Below are positions 62,406 to 64,000 of a DNA stretch of 64,000 nt, in pieces. A program made the translations under genes and the position numbers. Where the stretch lies: contig NZ_SIRE01000027.1 in NCBI RefSeq assembly GCF_004307995.1, positions 62,001-126,000 on the forward strand. The letters run 5' to 3'. Positions within the stretch are counted from its first letter, which is position 1. Every line of letters starts with the position of its first letter. The DNA comes from Paenibacillus thalictri. GTDB lineage: Bacteria > Bacillota > Bacilli > Paenibacillales > NBRC-103111. Below the pieces are notes generated by a model, which saw nothing but the letters and a program-made list of their open reading frames with translations, did no database searches and was not told the origin of the DNA.

Positions 62406-63650
62406 ATGAAAAAATTTATACTTGGTTTATTGAGCGGCATGGTGTTGTCAGCCTGTTCTGCCGCTTACGCCTCCGATGCCGTGCAAGCGCTGCTGTTTCC
62501 TCTGCGGATCGATGTGAACGGCGAGGCTCAACGGCTTGACGACGAATACCGCGTTTTGAATTACAACGGGCATGTGTATTTGCCGGCCCGGTTTACAGTG
62601 GAATCGATGGGAGGGCATGTGTATTACGAGGAAGAAACCCGGCGGCTTTCCATCGTTGATGAGCGGCTTGTTCCGCCTCAAGATTTACTCGCCACCGCCA
62701 AAGTGCTCATGGAATACACAAAGCACGGGGAGCTGAACCAAGCGGAGCAGCTTATCGATTCATTTCGCGGAGAGCAGCTGGACCGGCTCTTTTTGTCCGT
62801 TGGCAGGCATTTGTTTTTATATGGTCAGGAATCCGATATGACCGGGCTGTTACAGCTATTTATCGATAAGCGCGTCGATCTTGATGTCCAAGATGAGCGG
62901 GGCAGCACACCGCTTACTATTTTGTCCGTCCAGTCGCCTAAATACATCCCCCTCTTAATTGAAGCAGGGGCGGACGTCAATAAGCGGGACGCCGATGGAA
63001 GTACACCGCTCATTTCCATAGCAAACAGAGGCATGACCGATCTTGTAAAACTGCTGCTCGATCATGGCGCAAACCCAAATGCCAAAGCATACAACGGCTA
63101 TAGCCCGTTAAAAGCCGCGGTATTCCCGCTATTCGCCAATTACCGCATCGAAACGGCGGATACCACGGCCATGCTGCTGGCTGCAGGGGCAGATGTCAAT
63201 GTCAGGGACGACGAGCAGCAAACGCCACTCATCACGGCATCGCAGTACCTGCCCGTTTCCAAGCAGGTCGTGCAGCTGCTTTACGAGAGCGGAGCGGATG
63301 TGAGAGCCAAGGATAGCCGGCAGAAAACAGCCCTTCATTATATAGCCCGCAAAGGTGATGCGGAGATCGTCGGAAAGCTGCTCGCACTGGGGGCTCCGGC
63401 GAATGACCCGGACCAGGACGGGAATACTCCGCTCTTCTTTGCCATCGAGGGAATCGACAACATGTCTCCCGATACATACGAGGACAAGCTGCAGATCGTT
63501 CGTCTGCTTCTGAACTCGGGCGCCAATCCTGGCGCAATCAATTCCCAAAGCACCTCCCCTCTTGAACAGGCGGCAAAATTAAACGATGAGGAGCTGCGGA
63601 AACAGGTACTGGAGCTGCTGCTTGGGGCAGACAGCCGTATTTCCCGTTAG
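62406..63650 (+). CDS. exported ankyrin-repeat protein with stalk-like N-terminal domain
   Basis: Protein of 414 residues. ATG at 62406 has GGGAG upstream and opens MKKFILG, a signal peptide. LSACS suggests a lipobox with Cys near residue 17, though a type I cleavage site after AYA is also possible. Residues about 35-90 resemble a copper-amine-oxidase-N fragment (NGHVYLPARFTVESMGGHV). From about 165 on there are seven or so ankyrin repeats (GSTPLTILSVQSPKYIPLLIE; GADVNKRDADGSTPL; ALHYIARKGDAEIVGKLLA). It is likely a surface-exposed protein-binding factor. Confidence 0.85.
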   Translation: MKKFILGLLSGMVLSACSAAYASDAVQALLFPLRIDVNGEAQRLDDEYRVLNYNGHVYLPARFTVESMGGHVYYEEETRRLSIVDERLVPPQDLLATAKVLMEYTKHGELNQAEQLIDSFRGEQLDRLFLSVGRHLFLYGQESDMTGLLQLFIDKRVDLDVQDERGSTPLTILSVQSPKYIPLLIEAGADVNKRDADGSTPLISIANRGMTDLVKLLLDHGANPNAKAYNGYSPLKAAVFPLFANYRIETADTTAMLLAAGADVNVRDDEQQTPLITASQYLPVSKQVVQLLYESGADVRAKDSRQKTALHYIARKGDAEIVGKLLALGAPANDPDQDGNTPLFFAIEGIDNMSPDTYEDKLQIVRLLLNSGANPGAINSQSTSPLEQAAKLNDEELRKQVLELLLGADSRISR

Positions 63651-63665
63651 TATTTCAATGCGTAT

Positions 63666-63692
63666 CGTTCTATAATTAGAACGAAGGGATTT
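63666..63692 (+). terminator. possible terminator after the ankyrin gene
   Basis: CGTTCTA and TAGAACG form a 7-bp stem with a TAAT loop, followed after 6 bases by a run of T. The A-rich gap before the T-run weakens it. Confidence 0.45.
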
Positions 63693-63719
63693 TTTTATAT
63701 TTTAACAAGGAGCTTTACG

Positions 63720-64000
63720 ATGAGCTTTTCTTCCGCTTTAAACGATGACACATGGCCGATGCTGCTTAAGCAAGTCGCCGCTGCGTTTAATGAGGTGACC
63801 TTGAGCAGAGGGTTCAACTACTTCAAGCAGCAGCGCGTCGTCAATCTGAACACTTCCGGGGAACGCGTCATCGAGGCGCTGGTTACCGGCTCGGAGGATT
63901 ACAAGGTCAAGCTGCGCCTGGACCAACTCGCTTCCAGTTCGTGCAATTGCCCGGTCCAAAGCTGCTGCAAACATATGGTCGCAGTCCTGATGGAGCTGGC
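63720..64000 (+). CDS. SWIM zinc-finger protein, N-terminal part
   Basis: The gene runs off the right edge; 93 codons are visible. ATG at 63720 has AAGGAG 8 bases upstream. The segment LSRGFNYFKQQRV is typical of SWIM proteins, and CNCPVQSCCKH gives the CxCx(n)CxH zinc site. SWIM proteins in Firmicutes often sit beside SNF2-type helicases and bind nucleic acid or protein; the neighbour lies outside the window. Confidence 0.85.
   Translation, partial: MSFSSALNDDTWPMLLKQVAAAFNEVTLSRGFNYFKQQRVVNLNTSGERVIEALVTGSEDYKVKLRLDQLASSSCNCPVQSCCKHMVAVLMEL

Overview
The window looks like a chromosomal piece of a spore-forming Paenibacillus-type Firmicute. The pointers are a GerA-type germinant receptor operon, the tail of a YhcN/YlaJ-type spore lipoprotein, an SLH-domain protein, copper-amine-oxidase-like stalk domains, and a sugar ABC transporter with a membrane-anchored AraC regulator. 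Base composition is moderate in GC, with an AT-richer island near 30.7-33.1 kb. No species was assigned by any search.

Left part, 1-30.7 kb, is mostly ordinary chromosome. In order it holds a spore lipoprotein tail, a DEAD-box helicase with a repeat tail, a guanylate-kinase-like protein lacking the P-loop lysine, and a CvfC-like HEAT protein. A 0.9-kb gene-free stretch of degenerate repeats follows. Then come an MBL-fold hydrolase with a long insertion, an exported MORN-repeat protein and an SLH protein. A minus-strand unit follows: permease, binding protein, AraC regulator, permease, sulfatase. Next are a chemoreceptor with a sigma-D-like promoter and a gerA-type operon with a small D-subunit-like gene. 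A small conserved protein, RNase H, RecQ, a glycosyltransferase and an AI-2E-family transporter complete this part.

The accessory part, 30.7-57.9 kb, is one surface/toxin locus on the minus strand. A class I cyclic-di-GMP riboswitch (GEMM-I type), with an overlapping intrinsic terminator, sits just upstream of a tightly packed run of six genes of about 21 kb. In transcription order these are an exported malectin-like/PA14/FN3 protein with a cohesin-like end, a second exported FN3 protein with a similar end, two exported coiled proteins sharing a short motif, a giant 3279-residue RHS/YD-repeat protein with a LysM domain and a probable Ntox30-type toxin domain, and a HEAT-like small protein that is the likely immunity protein.

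Downstream lies a 5'-truncated second RHS copy. It carries a different tip (VgrG3-like lysozyme domain), a frameshift, an in-frame TGA and an IS3-family insertion with a clear 3-bp target duplication. A lipoprotein gene follows it and could be the immunity factor for that wall-degrading tip. A scrap resembling the end of an AI-2E-type transporter gene sits at the upstream junction of the truncated copy, matching the intact AI-2E gene on the other side of the island.

Right part, 58-64 kb: a membrane histidine kinase and a LuxR-type response regulator arranged tail to tail, a second MBL-fold hydrolase behind a TetR regulator with a palindromic operator, an ankyrin-repeat exported protein, and the start of a SWIM zinc-finger protein cut by the window edge. 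No rRNA, tRNA or CRISPR array was seen.
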